From assembly GCA_016789905.1 (NCBI GenBank), contig JAEUQC010000136.1, forward strand, positions 1 through 64,000: DNA of 64,000 nt, written 5' to 3'. How positions within the stretch are numbered: position 1 is the stretch's first letter; every line of letters begins with the position of its first letter. The stretch comes from Bryobacterales bacterium. Its GTDB lineage: Bacteria > Acidobacteriota > Terriglobia > Bryobacterales > Bryobacteraceae. Of this stretch, positions 51,119 to 60,953 are shown piece after piece. The notes beneath the pieces were generated by a model. The model had not been told where the DNA came from. It searched no databases and saw only the letters and a program-made list of their open reading frames with translations. Made by a program: the position numbers and the translations under genes.

Positions 51119-52293
51119 ACGCGTTTGACATCGCGATTGTAGGCGCGGGACCGGCGGGACTGGCGGCGGCGCGCGCGGCGGCGCGGAGCGGAAAGAGCGT
51201 GGCCGTCATTGACGACAACCCGGAGGCGGGAGGGCAGATATGGCGGGGGGCGGCGCAGATACCGTTGGCGGCGGGAGCGCGCCTGTTTGCAATGACGCGG
51301 GTGTTTGACGTGCGGCCTGGATTCGAAGTGCACACGGCGCCGCATGGAGTGATCCGCGCGGAACGGCTGATACTGGCGACAGGGGCGCGGGAGCTGTTCC
51401 TGCCGTTCCCAGGGTGGACGGAGGCGGGGGTGGCGGGCGCGGGGGCGTTGCAGACGCTGGTGAAAAGCGGGATGGACGTGCGGGGGCGGCGAGTGTTGGT
51501 GGCGGGCAGCGGGCCGCTGCTGGTGGCGGTGGCGGCGAGTTTACGGGCGAAGGGGGCGCGAGTGCTGGGCGTGGCGGAGCAGGCGCCGCTGGGGCGGATT
51601 GTGCCGTTTCTGCTGCGGTACGCGGCGAAGTTGCCGCAGGCGACAGCGCTGCGGGCGCGGCTGTTCGGTGTGCCGTATTGGACGGGGGTGTGGCCGGTGT
51701 CGTTTGCCGCGGGACGGGTGGCGCTATCGAATGGGCGAGAATTGGATGTAGACTTTTTGGCGTGCGGGTTCGGGCTGGTGCCGAATTCGGAGGCGGCGCA
51801 GCTTTTGGGATGCCGGGTGGAAGACGGGTTTGTGGTGGTGGACAGCCGGCAGGAGACGACGGTGCGCGGGGTTTACTGTGCGGGGGAGCCGACGGGGATT
51901 GGCGGATTGGAAAAGGCGCTGGAGGAAGGGGAGCGGGCCGGAGCGGCGGCTACGGGCCAAGCGGTGCGGCCGGGGCGGACGGGGGCGTTTGTGCGGGACC
52001 TGGCGCGGGCATTCGCGCTGGACGGGCGGCTGTATGGTTTGGCGCGGCCGGAGACGTTGATCTGCCGTTGTGAGGAGGTGCCGCTGGCGGAATTAGCCAT
52101 GCACCGGGAATGGCGGGAGGCGAAGCTGCAGACGCGATGCGGCATGGGCGCGTGCCAGGGGCGGATTTGCGGGCCGGTGGCGGCGCGGCTGTTTGGGTGG
52201 ACGGCGTGTTCGGTGCGGCCGCCGCTGGTGCCGGTGGCCGCGGAGTGGCTGGCTACAGGCCAAAGACAACAAGAACCGGGAAGTGATCGCTAG
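51115..52293 (+). CDS. D-hydroxyproline dehydrogenase, large flavoprotein subunit
   Basis: 392 aa from a GTG at 51115 that overlaps the small subunit stop. The first FAD/NAD motif is FDIAIVGAGPAGLAAARAAARSG, a second Rossmann motif is VLVAGSGPLLVAVAASLRAKG, and GVYCAGEPTGIGGLEKALEEG is the C-terminal FAD loop. The tail has a BFD-like 2Fe-2S site: LICRCEEV...TRCGMGACQGRICG. This layout matches the alpha subunit (HcnB/OoxA-like) of the heterotrimeric dehydrogenase. No 2-oxoglutarate semialdehyde dehydrogenase gene follows; the operon ends here, overlapping a convergent gene by about 40 bp. Confidence 0.85.
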   Translation: MNAFDIAIVGAGPAGLAAARAAARSGKSVAVIDDNPEAGGQIWRGAAQIPLAAGARLFAMTRVFDVRPGFEVHTAPHGVIRAERLILATGARELFLPFPGWTEAGVAGAGALQTLVKSGMDVRGRRVLVAGSGPLLVAVAASLRAKGARVLGVAEQAPLGRIVPFLLRYAAKLPQATALRARLFGVPYWTGVWPVSFAAGRVALSNGRELDVDFLACGFGLVPNSEAAQLLGCRVEDGFVVVDSRQETTVRGVYCAGEPTGIGGLEKALEEGERAGAAATGQAVRPGRTGAFVRDLARAFALDGRLYGLARPETLICRCEEVPLAELAMHREWREAKLQTRCGMGACQGRICGPVAARLFGWTACSVRPPLVPVAAEWLATGQRQQEPGSDR

Positions 52294-53068
52294 GGAAGCG
52301 CCCATCCTTCGAATCGGTGAGCGTGGCGGCGGATTTCACTTTCCAGGGCGCGCGGAAGAGGACCCAATCGATGCGGGTTTTGCCGGGGGTGCCTTTGAAG
52401 CCGTGGAAGGTGCCTTCGGGGCCGGACTTCTTTTTGGCGGCGGTCCAGGCGTCGGTGAGCGTGGGCACGAGGGTGGAGTAGGCGGAGCTATCGCCGGCGG
52501 CGGCGTTGAAATCGCCGGTGAGGAGGAATGGGCCATCTTTTGGGAGGCGTTGCGCGATGAGGAGAGCGCCCTGGCGGCGGGCTTCTTCGTCGACCTTGCC
52601 GCGGTGGGCGAAGTGGGTGTTGAAGCAGGTGAAACGCTTGCGAGTTTTGCGGTCTTCGAAGACGGCCCAGGTGACCATGCGGGGAAGGCTCATGCCCCAG
52701 GCGGAGGAGCCGGGCACATCGGGCGTGGGGGAGAGCCAGAAGTTGCCGGTTTCGATGGGTTGGAGGCGGTCCTTGCGGTAGAAGACGCCCATGTGTTCGT
52801 CCTCCTTGTTGCCGCGGCGGCTGAGGCCGAACCAGGCGTATTCGGGAAGTTGGGCGACGATGTATTCGCCCTGGAGGTGAAAAAGCTCCTGGGTGCCCAT
52901 GACGTCGGGGCGGTGGCGGCGAACAGTGTCGATGAGAAGATCTTTGCGTTTTTCCCAGAAATCGGGGCCGTCGGCCGGGTTGGGGTAGCGGACGTTGAAA
53001 CTCATGACGCGCAGATCGGCGGCGGCGAGAGGGAAGGCGAGAAGGCTTAGTAAGGCGAGGCGGAACAT
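52253..53068 (-). CDS. Exported endonuclease/exonuclease/phosphatase-family protein
   Basis: 271 aa from the ATG at 53068, with a signal peptide (MFRLALLSLLAFPLAAA); upstream continuation of the frame is antisense to the M48 gene. Motifs of the metal-dependent EEP fold are in order: LRVMSFNVRYPN (Asn), MGTQELFHLQ (Glu), THFAHRG (His), LLTGDFNA (Asp-Asn) and RIDWVLF (Asp), then SDHFPVLV (Asp-His). Exported members are phosphodiesterases or nucleases, and the substrate cannot be told. Its 3' end overlaps the hydroxyproline dehydrogenase gene by about 40 bp. It is divergent from the M48 protease with only 12 bp between the called starts. Confidence 0.82.
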   Translation of the reverse strand: MFRLALLSLLAFPLAAADLRVMSFNVRYPNPADGPDFWEKRKDLLIDTVRRHRPDVMGTQELFHLQGEYIVAQLPEYAWFGLSRRGNKEDEHMGVFYRKDRLQPIETGNFWLSPTPDVPGSSAWGMSLPRMVTWAVFEDRKTRKRFTCFNTHFAHRGKVDEEARRQGALLIAQRLPKDGPFLLTGDFNAAAGDSSAYSTLVPTLTDAWTAAKKKSGPEGTFHGFKGTPGKTRIDWVLFRAPWKVKSAATLTDSKDGRFPSDHFPVLVVFGL

Positions 53069-53080
53069 AGGCTCGTTACG

Positions 53081-55081
53081 ATGGTATCTAGTCCTGCCAT
53101 GATTCGCCCAGTCCCGGTATCGGCCGCCTACCGCGCCAGCGTTGCGTTGGCGGCGCTGGCAATGCTGGCGACGCCGGTGCTGTATTTGGGATTTGTGGGG
53201 CTGGTGGCGGCGGGGGTGGCGGCGTGGGCGTTGGTAGGGTTGGCGTGGGTGGGGAACGCGTGGTTTTTGCTGCTGCATTTGACGGTGTTGGCGGCGGGGC
53301 TGACGGTGCTGTTCTTTTTGGGAAAAGTGTTTTTTGCGCGGCCGAGAATGGACGGGGGATTTCAGGCGATTGATTTGGCGAAGCATGAGGCGCTGGCGGG
53401 ATTGATCGGGCGAGTATGTGAAGCCACGGGGGCGCCGGAGCCGGCGGAGGTGGCGGTGGACATGTCGTTGAACGGGTCGGCATCGTTGATTCATCCGCTG
53501 CGGGGGCTGGTGAACAACCGGTATCGGTTGACGCTGGGGCTGCCGCTGGTGGCGATCAGCGATCAGCAGCATATGGCGCATGTGATTGCGCATGAGGTGG
53601 GGCATTTTTCGCAGGGCGGGGCGATGCGGGTGCGGCAGTTGATTCACTGGTCGGAGTACTATTTGAGCCGGCTGGTGGATGGGCGGGACCGGTGGGATGT
53701 GTGGCTGGCGTCGCGGCCGGATGGTGCGTCATATTTGGTGCATCTGTTCGCGTGGGCGGCGGCGTTTGGGATATGGGTGAGCCGGCGTGTGCTGCGGCTG
53801 CTGCTGCAGGGAACGCTGCTGGTGAACGCGCGAATGAGCCGGGAGATGGAGTTTCACGCGGACTTGTATGCGATACGGGTGGCGGGGACGCGGGCGTTCG
53901 CGGAGTCGGTAGAGACGTTCGCGGGAGGGAAGGCGGCGATGCAGCGGGGGTTGCGGATTGCGCAACGGGCGGAGGCCGACGGGCGGTATCCGGAGGATGT
54001 GGCGGAACTGACGGCGGAGTGTTTCGCGCGGATTCCGGCGGAGGAGAGAAGGGAACTGGCGCGGCAGGGGCGGTACACGATCGGGTTGGGATACGATTCG
54101 CACCCGGACGATACGGACCGGCTGGCGCGGAGCGAGGAAGAACACGACGAGGGGGCGTTGCGAGAGACGGGGGCGGCGGCGCTGTTGTTCACGGATTTCG
54201 CAGGGCTATGCCGGGCGGAGACGCGACGGTTCTTTGGAGTAGACGGCAAGGCGTGTGTGCCGGTGGCGGTGTTGATAAAAGAGGACGAAGCGCGGGACGC
54301 GCAGGACGCCGGGCGGATCGACTTTTTCGGGGCCGTATATGACGGGCCGGTGTGGCTGCGGGTGGGGGCGGTGGAGCCGGTGAGCGATGGGGAATGGCGG
54401 GAGGCGATTGCGGCGGGGGACGAGGCGCGTGCGGCCACGCTGGGGAGTCTGCAGGAGATTGTGGGGTGCTATTCGAAGCTGGTGCGGGAGACGGTGATTC
54501 TGCGGTGGCTGGAGGCGCGCGTGGCAGTGGACTGGCGGAGGCTGGAAGTGGAGCCGTGCGAAGCGGAGGCGGCGCGGGAGCGGATGTACGCGCGGGAACG
54601 GGAGTATTGGGCGACGGTGGAGAAGTTCCACGAGACGGCGTCGCCAATCCGGCGGCGGCTGATGGCGGCGTGGGCAAGGCGAGGACGGCTGGGGCCGGAG
54701 CGCCAGACGCTGTTCGACCGGCTATTGACGGAGATGCGGGCGATGGAGGCGGCCGACGAGGCGACGACGCGGCTGGCGATTGATATCGCGGTGCTGGCGG
54801 ATTTGGGAATGTCGATTAATGACAACTTGCGGAACTCGTTTTTCATGCAGACGATTCAATCGGAATTTGAGGCGGCAGTGCGGCATGCGGGTGCGTTTGA
54901 GGGACTGCTGGCGGCGGATTTATTGGCCTATGCGCGGCCGGTGCCGATGGACGAGGCGGGCGGGGTGGGGGCGTATTTGCAGACGTATGGAACGGTGCTG
55001 GGGCGGATACGGGACCGGCGATTGCGGATGATGGGGGAGTTGGCGGAGTTGGCGCTGGAGGTGGAGCGGAGGGGGTTGTAG
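53081..55081 (+). CDS. M48-family membrane metalloprotease
   Basis: 666 aa; the ATG at 53099 is a likely alternative start. Two hydrophobic segments (about 25-90) are followed by the zinc site HVIAHEVGHFSQGG (His171, Glu172, His175) and further membrane-like stretches around 215-260. The third ligand region is MSREMEFHADLYAIRVAG, as in the Ste24/HtpX clan. The C-terminal 380 residues are helical with no recognised domain and make it longer than HtpX. It probably degrades or processes membrane proteins. Strand composition is strongly G-rich (many GCG, CGG, GGG codons). Not obviously operonic. Confidence 0.8.
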   Translation: MVSSPAMIRPVPVSAAYRASVALAALAMLATPVLYLGFVGLVAAGVAAWALVGLAWVGNAWFLLLHLTVLAAGLTVLFFLGKVFFARPRMDGGFQAIDLAKHEALAGLIGRVCEATGAPEPAEVAVDMSLNGSASLIHPLRGLVNNRYRLTLGLPLVAISDQQHMAHVIAHEVGHFSQGGAMRVRQLIHWSEYYLSRLVDGRDRWDVWLASRPDGASYLVHLFAWAAAFGIWVSRRVLRLLLQGTLLVNARMSREMEFHADLYAIRVAGTRAFAESVETFAGGKAAMQRGLRIAQRAEADGRYPEDVAELTAECFARIPAEERRELARQGRYTIGLGYDSHPDDTDRLARSEEEHDEGALRETGAAALLFTDFAGLCRAETRRFFGVDGKACVPVAVLIKEDEARDAQDAGRIDFFGAVYDGPVWLRVGAVEPVSDGEWREAIAAGDEARAATLGSLQEIVGCYSKLVRETVILRWLEARVAVDWRRLEVEPCEAEAARERMYAREREYWATVEKFHETASPIRRRLMAAWARRGRLGPERQTLFDRLLTEMRAMEAADEATTRLAIDIAVLADLGMSINDNLRNSFFMQTIQSEFEAAVRHAGAFEGLLAADLLAYARPVPMDEAGGVGAYLQTYGTVLGRIRDRRLRMMGELAELALEVERRGL

Positions 55082-55110
55082 AGGCTGGTTCAGCGTGGCG
55101 TGTGTTTAGG

Positions 55111-55962
55111 CTACTGGACCGGATCTCTTCGGAGCTTCGTGGCGCTGGCGTCGCGATTGATGTCGAGCCACGCGACGTCGGAGGCGCTATCGGCGAAGCG
55201 CTTTTCGCCGGCGGCGAGGATGGCGGAGTCGTCCACTTTCGCAAGCGGCGTGTAGCGAGGATGGTGGGCGTCTTTGTAAGGATCGTTGCGGGCGGCGTTG
55301 TAGCAACAGATCATGGACCAGCGGGGATTTTCGGATTCATTTCGATCCGAGCGGTGCAGCATATTGGCGTGGAAGAAGACCACGTCGCCCGGAGCCATTT
55401 CGACGTGAACCAGCGGGAGGCGCGTGAGGATGGCGTCGACACGCTCGCGGTCGGCGCCGGCCTGGTCGCCGGTCAAGACATGGTCGATGCGGCCGAGGGC
55501 ATGGGAGCCGGGGATGACTTGCAGGCAGCCGTTCTCTTTGGTGGCTGGGTCCACGGCTATGAAGGCGCTGGTGAGGAGCGGAGCAAGGACGCCGTTCTGA
55601 TACCAGTAGCCGTAGTCCTGGTGCCAGGCCCAGGCACCGCCGGTGCGGGCGTCTTTCATGATCATCTTCGAGTGGTAGTGGTAGACCTCATCCGCGAGAA
55701 TGCCTTCGGCCGATTCGACCATGGAACGGCACCGGGCGAACATGCCGTAGATGGAGTCACCGGGGTGGTTCCAGAGAGAGAGGCGGACGCGGCCGCCTTC
55801 GCCGTCGCCGCGGGAGAAGGCATGATCGTCAAGGGCTTTGTCTTCCTTGGCGGCGCGTTTGAGGAGGCTGATTTCTTCGCTCGAAAAGAAGCCGCGGGCG
55901 AGGACGTAGCCGTCCTGCGCGTAGGCCGCGAGTTGCGTTTTGGTGAGAGGGCCGTTCGCCAT
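55111..55962 (-). CDS. Phytanoyl-CoA dioxygenase-family protein
   Basis: 283 aa. The Fe(II) ligands of this 2-oxoglutarate-dependent oxygenase fold are His114 and Asp116 (AWHQDYGYW) and His203 (NMLHRSDRN). Family landmarks include GYVLARGFFSSEEI at the N-terminus and NGCLQVIPGSHALGRIDH before the last ligand. The reaction would be hydroxylation of a small organic acid or CoA ester, with the substrate unknown. It is encoded divergently from a Gfo/Idh/MocA gene with 28 bp between starts, a frequent pairing of sugar-derivative oxidation genes in this group of bacteria. Confidence 0.85.
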   Translation of the reverse strand: MANGPLTKTQLAAYAQDGYVLARGFFSSEEISLLKRAAKEDKALDDHAFSRGDGEGGRVRLSLWNHPGDSIYGMFARCRSMVESAEGILADEVYHYHSKMIMKDARTGGAWAWHQDYGYWYQNGVLAPLLTSAFIAVDPATKENGCLQVIPGSHALGRIDHVLTGDQAGADRERVDAILTRLPLVHVEMAPGDVVFFHANMLHRSDRNESENPRWSMICCYNAARNDPYKDAHHPRYTPLAKVDDSAILAAGEKRFADSASDVAWLDINRDASATKLRRDPVQ

Positions 55963-55990
55963 GTCAGATGTGATGATACTGTGATTGGCT

Positions 55991-57055
55991 ATGCAACCGG
56001 TACGGATTGGAATGATTGGGTCGGGTTTTGTGGCCGAGTTCTACATGCAGGGACTGGCGAACGTGAACGGGCACGTGGTGGCGGGGTGCTATTCGCGTGA
56101 CGCGGCGCGGGCGGCGGCGTTTGCGGCGCGGTGGGGGATTGGGTCGGCGAGTAGTGACCTGGATGCATTCGTCGCGCGCGAGGATATTGACCTGTTCGTG
56201 ATTGCGCTGCCGAATGAGGCACATTTGCCGGTGTCGCTGGCGTTGTCGAAACTGCGGCGGAACCAGGTGTGTACGAAGCCATTGGGGCGGAACCGGGAGG
56301 AGGCGCGGCAGATGTGGGAGGCGGCGCGGGAATCCGGTGCGCTGCACGGGTATGCCGAGACAGAGGTGTTCGCGCCGTGTGTGGTGAAGGCGCGGGAGAC
56401 GGTCGCGGCGGGCGGGATTGGGCGCGTGCTATGGGTGCGGTCGCGCGAATCGCATAGCGGGCCGCATTCGGCGCATTTCTGGGATATCGCGAAGACAGGC
56501 GGCGGGGCGATGAACGATTTGGGGTGTCATTGCATTGCGGCGGCGCGGTATTTCTTTGGGAAGGAGGATCGCATCACGCGGGTAATGGCGTGGGGCAAGC
56601 GGATGGTGCATCACGATAAGACCGAGGGAGAGGACAATGCTTTGCTGGTGCTGGAGTTTGCCAGTGGCGGGATTGGGCATTGCGAACTATCGTGGACGAC
56701 GAAGGGCGGGCTGGACCTGCGGAACGAGGTGCATGGGTCAGAGGGGTCCATTTTCACGGACGTGACGCGAGGGACACCGATCACGACGTTTACGCCGCGC
56801 GGGGCGGGGTATGTGATTGAGAAGGCGGATATTGATTTTGGCTGGACGCGGCCGCTGCCGGAAGAGGCGTTTGCGTATGGGTATCAGGCGGAGATGCGGC
56901 ACTTTGTGGAGTGCGTGCGGGATGGGGTGCCGGCGCGGGAGACTTATGAGGATGGGTATATCGTCAATTGCGTTTTAGACGCCGGCTACGAGTCGATGCG
57001 GGAGGGGCGATGGGTGGCGCTTTATTCGGCTGTATCATTGCCGTCCGGCTCCTGA
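55991..57055 (+). CDS. Gfo/Idh/MocA-family oxidoreductase, cytoplasmic
   Basis: 354 aa from the ATG at 55991, with a TTG two codons earlier. The NAD(P) motif is IGMIGSGFVAEFYMQGL. The family EKP motif appears as TKPLGRN, so the lysine is kept while Glu is Thr. The C-terminal half has GGGAMNDLGCHCIAAARYFFG with the catalytic His region. Unlike the enzyme at 12762-13886 it has no Tat signal. A role in oxidation or epimerisation of a sugar or inositol is likely. It is divergent from the phytanoyl-CoA dioxygenase gene and 47 bp before the Septu-like pair, which starts in a different, less GC-rich style. Confidence 0.82.
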   Translation: MQPVRIGMIGSGFVAEFYMQGLANVNGHVVAGCYSRDAARAAAFAARWGIGSASSDLDAFVAREDIDLFVIALPNEAHLPVSLALSKLRRNQVCTKPLGRNREEARQMWEAARESGALHGYAETEVFAPCVVKARETVAAGGIGRVLWVRSRESHSGPHSAHFWDIAKTGGGAMNDLGCHCIAAARYFFGKEDRITRVMAWGKRMVHHDKTEGEDNALLVLEFASGGIGHCELSWTTKGGLDLRNEVHGSEGSIFTDVTRGTPITTFTPRGAGYVIEKADIDFGWTRPLPEEAFAYGYQAEMRHFVECVRDGVPARETYEDGYIVNCVLDAGYESMREGRWVALYSAVSLPSGS

Positions 57056-57102
57056 TAGGTTGAAATAGGTGTTGCGCTAGCGATTTGGAAAGGGAGCAGC
57101 CA

Positions 57103-58401
57103 TTGTATCTGGACAAAATTGAGCTTCGGAATGTTCGGGGATTCAAAGACCTGCGTTTCTCTCTCAAACGACCGGATGGGACGTTCGCTGGCTGGACTGT
57201 CTTTACCGGCGACAATGGGTCCGGAAAGAGTACATTGCTAAAGGCAATTGCCGTTGCGCTTGTCGGCCGTGAGACGGCCAGAGCCCTTCAGCCTAGCTTC
57301 CATCGTTGGATACGTGAGGGGACAAAGATCGGCACCATAACAGCCGAGATCGAACAAGTCCTCGACGACGACAAGATCGTGGATTCAGGCAAAACACCTT
57401 CAGCCACCCATTTTCCGGCGAAGCTTTTGTTGCGCCCCGCGTATCGCGATACTGTATTGGTATCAGACACTCCTTCGGGTAAGCCTGCATCCTACAAAAC
57501 CCCGGATCGGTCGATTTGGGCTAACGATGCCAAAGGGTGGTTTTGTTGTGGCTATGGCCCGTTCAGGCGCGTCTTCGGGGCTTCTCCAGAGGCAACTAGG
57601 CACATGGTAGCTGAGAGTACCGAGCGCTTTGTGACAATGTTTCAAGAAGCAGCGTCCCTTGCTGAGGTTGACCAGTGGCTCAGGAGTCTAAGCCACAAGG
57701 CGTTGGAAAAGAAGGGTGACTATGAGCAGCAGCGGGAACTTATTCTGAAGATCCTCAGTGATAATCTGATGCCCAACCTGATCACCGTTGACCGCGTTGA
57801 TTCAGATGGGTTGTGGTTGAGAGACCGCAACGGGCTTCAGATGGCTTGGTCTGAAATGAGTGATGGATATCGTGCCGCGCTCGCGCTTCTTGCCGACATT
57901 CTTCGACATCTAATTACAGAGTACGGATTGAGTGGCTTGACTGAGACGGATGCTAATGGATTTACCTATGTGACGCGAAGTGGTGTCGTACTGATTGATG
58001 AGATTGACGCGCACCTGCATCCGGAGTGGCAGCGGGAGATTGGCTTTTGGTTGAAGAAGCACTTTCCGAAGATTCAGTTTCTGGTGACGACACATAGCCC
58101 GATCATCTGTCAGGCGGCGGACCCCAACGGGCTGTTTGTATTGCCGGAGCCGGGGAGTGGGGATGTGGCGCGTGGATTGACGACGGCGGAGTATGAGGCG
58201 GTCATCGCGTCGAGGAGCGATGTGATTTTGCGGTCGGCGGCGTTCGGTTTGCAGAATACGCGGTCTCCGCGGGCGGTGGAGGCGCGGCAGGCTTACAGCG
58301 TATTGATGAGCAAAAAACGATCGGGCGCGAAGTTGACGGCGGCGGAGAAGAAGCAGGCAGGGCAGTTGGCGCTGTTTGTAACGGCCGACGGGGAGGACTA
58401 G
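57103..58401 (+). CDS. PtuA-like ATPase of a Septu-type defence pair
   Basis: About 432 aa from a TTG at 57103 with GGGAG six bases upstream; an earlier TTG at 57085 is possible. It is an ABC/OLD-type ATPase: LYLDKIELRNVRGFKDLRF start, Walker A FTGDNGSGKST (36-44), signature-like WSEMSDGYRAALALLADIL, Walker B VVLIDEIDAHLHPEWQ (Asp299/Glu300) and H-loop FLVTTHSP. There is no TOPRIM nuclease, unlike OLD itself. With an HNH nuclease gene directly after it, the pair matches the plan of Septu (PtuA-PtuB). In that system the ATPase controls an HNH nuclease that acts after phage infection. The first two thirds of the gene are clearly less GC-rich than its neighbours, pointing to horizontal transfer. 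Confidence 0.75.
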   Translation: MYLDKIELRNVRGFKDLRFSLKRPDGTFAGWTVFTGDNGSGKSTLLKAIAVALVGRETARALQPSFHRWIREGTKIGTITAEIEQVLDDDKIVDSGKTPSATHFPAKLLLRPAYRDTVLVSDTPSGKPASYKTPDRSIWANDAKGWFCCGYGPFRRVFGASPEATRHMVAESTERFVTMFQEAASLAEVDQWLRSLSHKALEKKGDYEQQRELILKILSDNLMPNLITVDRVDSDGLWLRDRNGLQMAWSEMSDGYRAALALLADILRHLITEYGLSGLTETDANGFTYVTRSGVVLIDEIDAHLHPEWQREIGFWLKKHFPKIQFLVTTHSPIICQAADPNGLFVLPEPGSGDVARGLTTAEYEAVIASRSDVILRSAAFGLQNTRSPRAVEARQAYSVLMSKKRSGAKLTAAEKKQAGQLALFVTADGED

Positions 58402-58404
58402 GCC

Positions 58405-59109
58405 ATGCGGGCGGTGCGGCGGAGTGCGCTGCCGAAGGGGGTGTTGGCGCGAATGGCTAACCGGCAGGCGGCGGTGGACCGGGAACCTGGGCGAGTGGAA
58501 GCGATCTGGAGCGGGTCAAGGAAGACGCAGCCGATTCGGGCCGTGTTCCGGACGCTGCAAGGCATGATGGGCGGAACGGAGCATTGCATGTATTGCGTGC
58601 ATTCGCATGGCTCCGACATTGAGCACTTCTGGCCGAAGTCGCCGTATCCTGAGCGGGCGTTTGTGTGGGAGAACCTCTTGCTTTGCTGCACGGAGTGCGG
58701 GCGAATGAAAGGGAGTCAGTTCCCATTGCACAACGGGCGTCCTTTGTTGGTTGACCCGACTGTGGAGAATCCGTGGCACCATTTGGACTTCGACCCGATG
58801 ACAGGTAACATTGTGGCTCGATTTGTGGAGGAGGCCCCGTCGGCTAAAGGGGTGGCGACTGCGACACTGCTGCAATTAAGCCGTCGAGAAGCGTTGGCGA
58901 TCGAATACAAGAAAACGTGGCGGCGACTGTGTGGACTGGTGGAGGCGGGCGGAGCGAGGCTGGTGGAAAGGCTGTTGGAGGCCGACGATCATGGATTGCT
59001 GGGATGGTGCTTCGACGGCACAGGGGCTGGCGAAGCACCATTCGCGGCGTGGCGCGCGCGGGACCCGGAAGGGTGGAATGCGTGCGCGGAGCGGGTGCGG
59101 CTACTTTAG
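58405..59109 (+). CDS. PtuB-like HNH endonuclease of a Septu-type defence pair
   Basis: 234 aa. The treble-clef HNH site is CMYC (Cys61, Cys64), then SDIEHFWPKSPYPERAFVWENLLLCCTECGRMKG with His74 as the general base, Asn90, and the second zinc pair Cys95/Cys98. The spacing fits PtuB-type and related defence HNH nucleases. GGGGAGG lies before the ATG, and only 3 bp separate it from the ATPase gene. No reverse transcriptase or retron RNA is present, so it is not a retron version. It ends overlapping the convergent DUF2911 gene by 9 bp. Confidence 0.78.
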   Translation: MRAVRRSALPKGVLARMANRQAAVDREPGRVEAIWSGSRKTQPIRAVFRTLQGMMGGTEHCMYCVHSHGSDIEHFWPKSPYPERAFVWENLLLCCTECGRMKGSQFPLHNGRPLLVDPTVENPWHHLDFDPMTGNIVARFVEEAPSAKGVATATLLQLSRREALAIEYKKTWRRLCGLVEAGGARLVERLLEADDHGLLGWCFDGTGAGEAPFAAWRARDPEGWNACAERVRLL

Positions 59110-59604
59110 TTTGAGCGACACGCTAGCCGCGGTCTCTTCCCACTCCAGCTTCAACGATTTCTCCGACAGAGTCATTTTGTAGGACTCGACGGGCGTGACT
59201 TTGGAGAGGCTCATTTTGGTGCGGCCGAGGTCCTGGTCCTGATTGTAGGTGAGGCCCCACTGGCCGGTCTGCTTGTTGACGATCAGCGTCCAGGAGTTGG
59301 CTTCGGGGATGACAAAGAGCGTGTAGTCGCCGGCGGGGACGGTGAGGTCGCCGAGGACGATGTCAGCATCGGTGTGCAGCGCGGTGGCTTCGTTAGCCCC
59401 GGCGCGCCACACCTTGCCGAATGGCACCAGTTCACCGAATATCTTGCGGCCCTTCATGGAAGGAGACGAGTACTTGATGGTGACGTTCTTGCCGCCGAGC
59501 GCGACGGAGGTCTCCACCGGCGGGCTGGCGCGTTGCTTCTTTTTCTTCTGCTCCTGGGGAAACAGGAGCGTTGCGGCGAGCAGGAAAAGGGTAAGGGTAC
59601 GCAT
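59101..59604 (-). CDS. DUF2911 exported protein
   Basis: 167 aa. A signal peptide (MRTLTLFLLAATLLFPQ) is followed by a lysine-rich patch and the DUF2911 domain. Landmarks are IKYSSPSMKGRKIFGELVPFGKVWRAGANEATALHTDADIVLGDLTVPAGDYTLFVIP. The family occurs in Bacteroidetes and acidobacteria, is expected in the periplasm and has no known role. It ends 9 bp inside the HNH gene of the defence pair and lies 23 bp downstream of purA on the same strand, so it may be cotranscribed with purA. Confidence 0.88.
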   Translation of the reverse strand: MRTLTLFLLAATLLFPQEQKKKKQRASPPVETSVALGGKNVTIKYSSPSMKGRKIFGELVPFGKVWRAGANEATALHTDADIVLGDLTVPAGDYTLFVIPEANSWTLIVNKQTGQWGLTYNQDQDLGRTKMSLSKVTPVESYKMTLSEKSLKLEWEETAASVSLKLK

Positions 59605-59627
59605 GTCCCCTCATTATCCCTTTTTCG

Positions 59628-60953
<1,326 letters not shown>

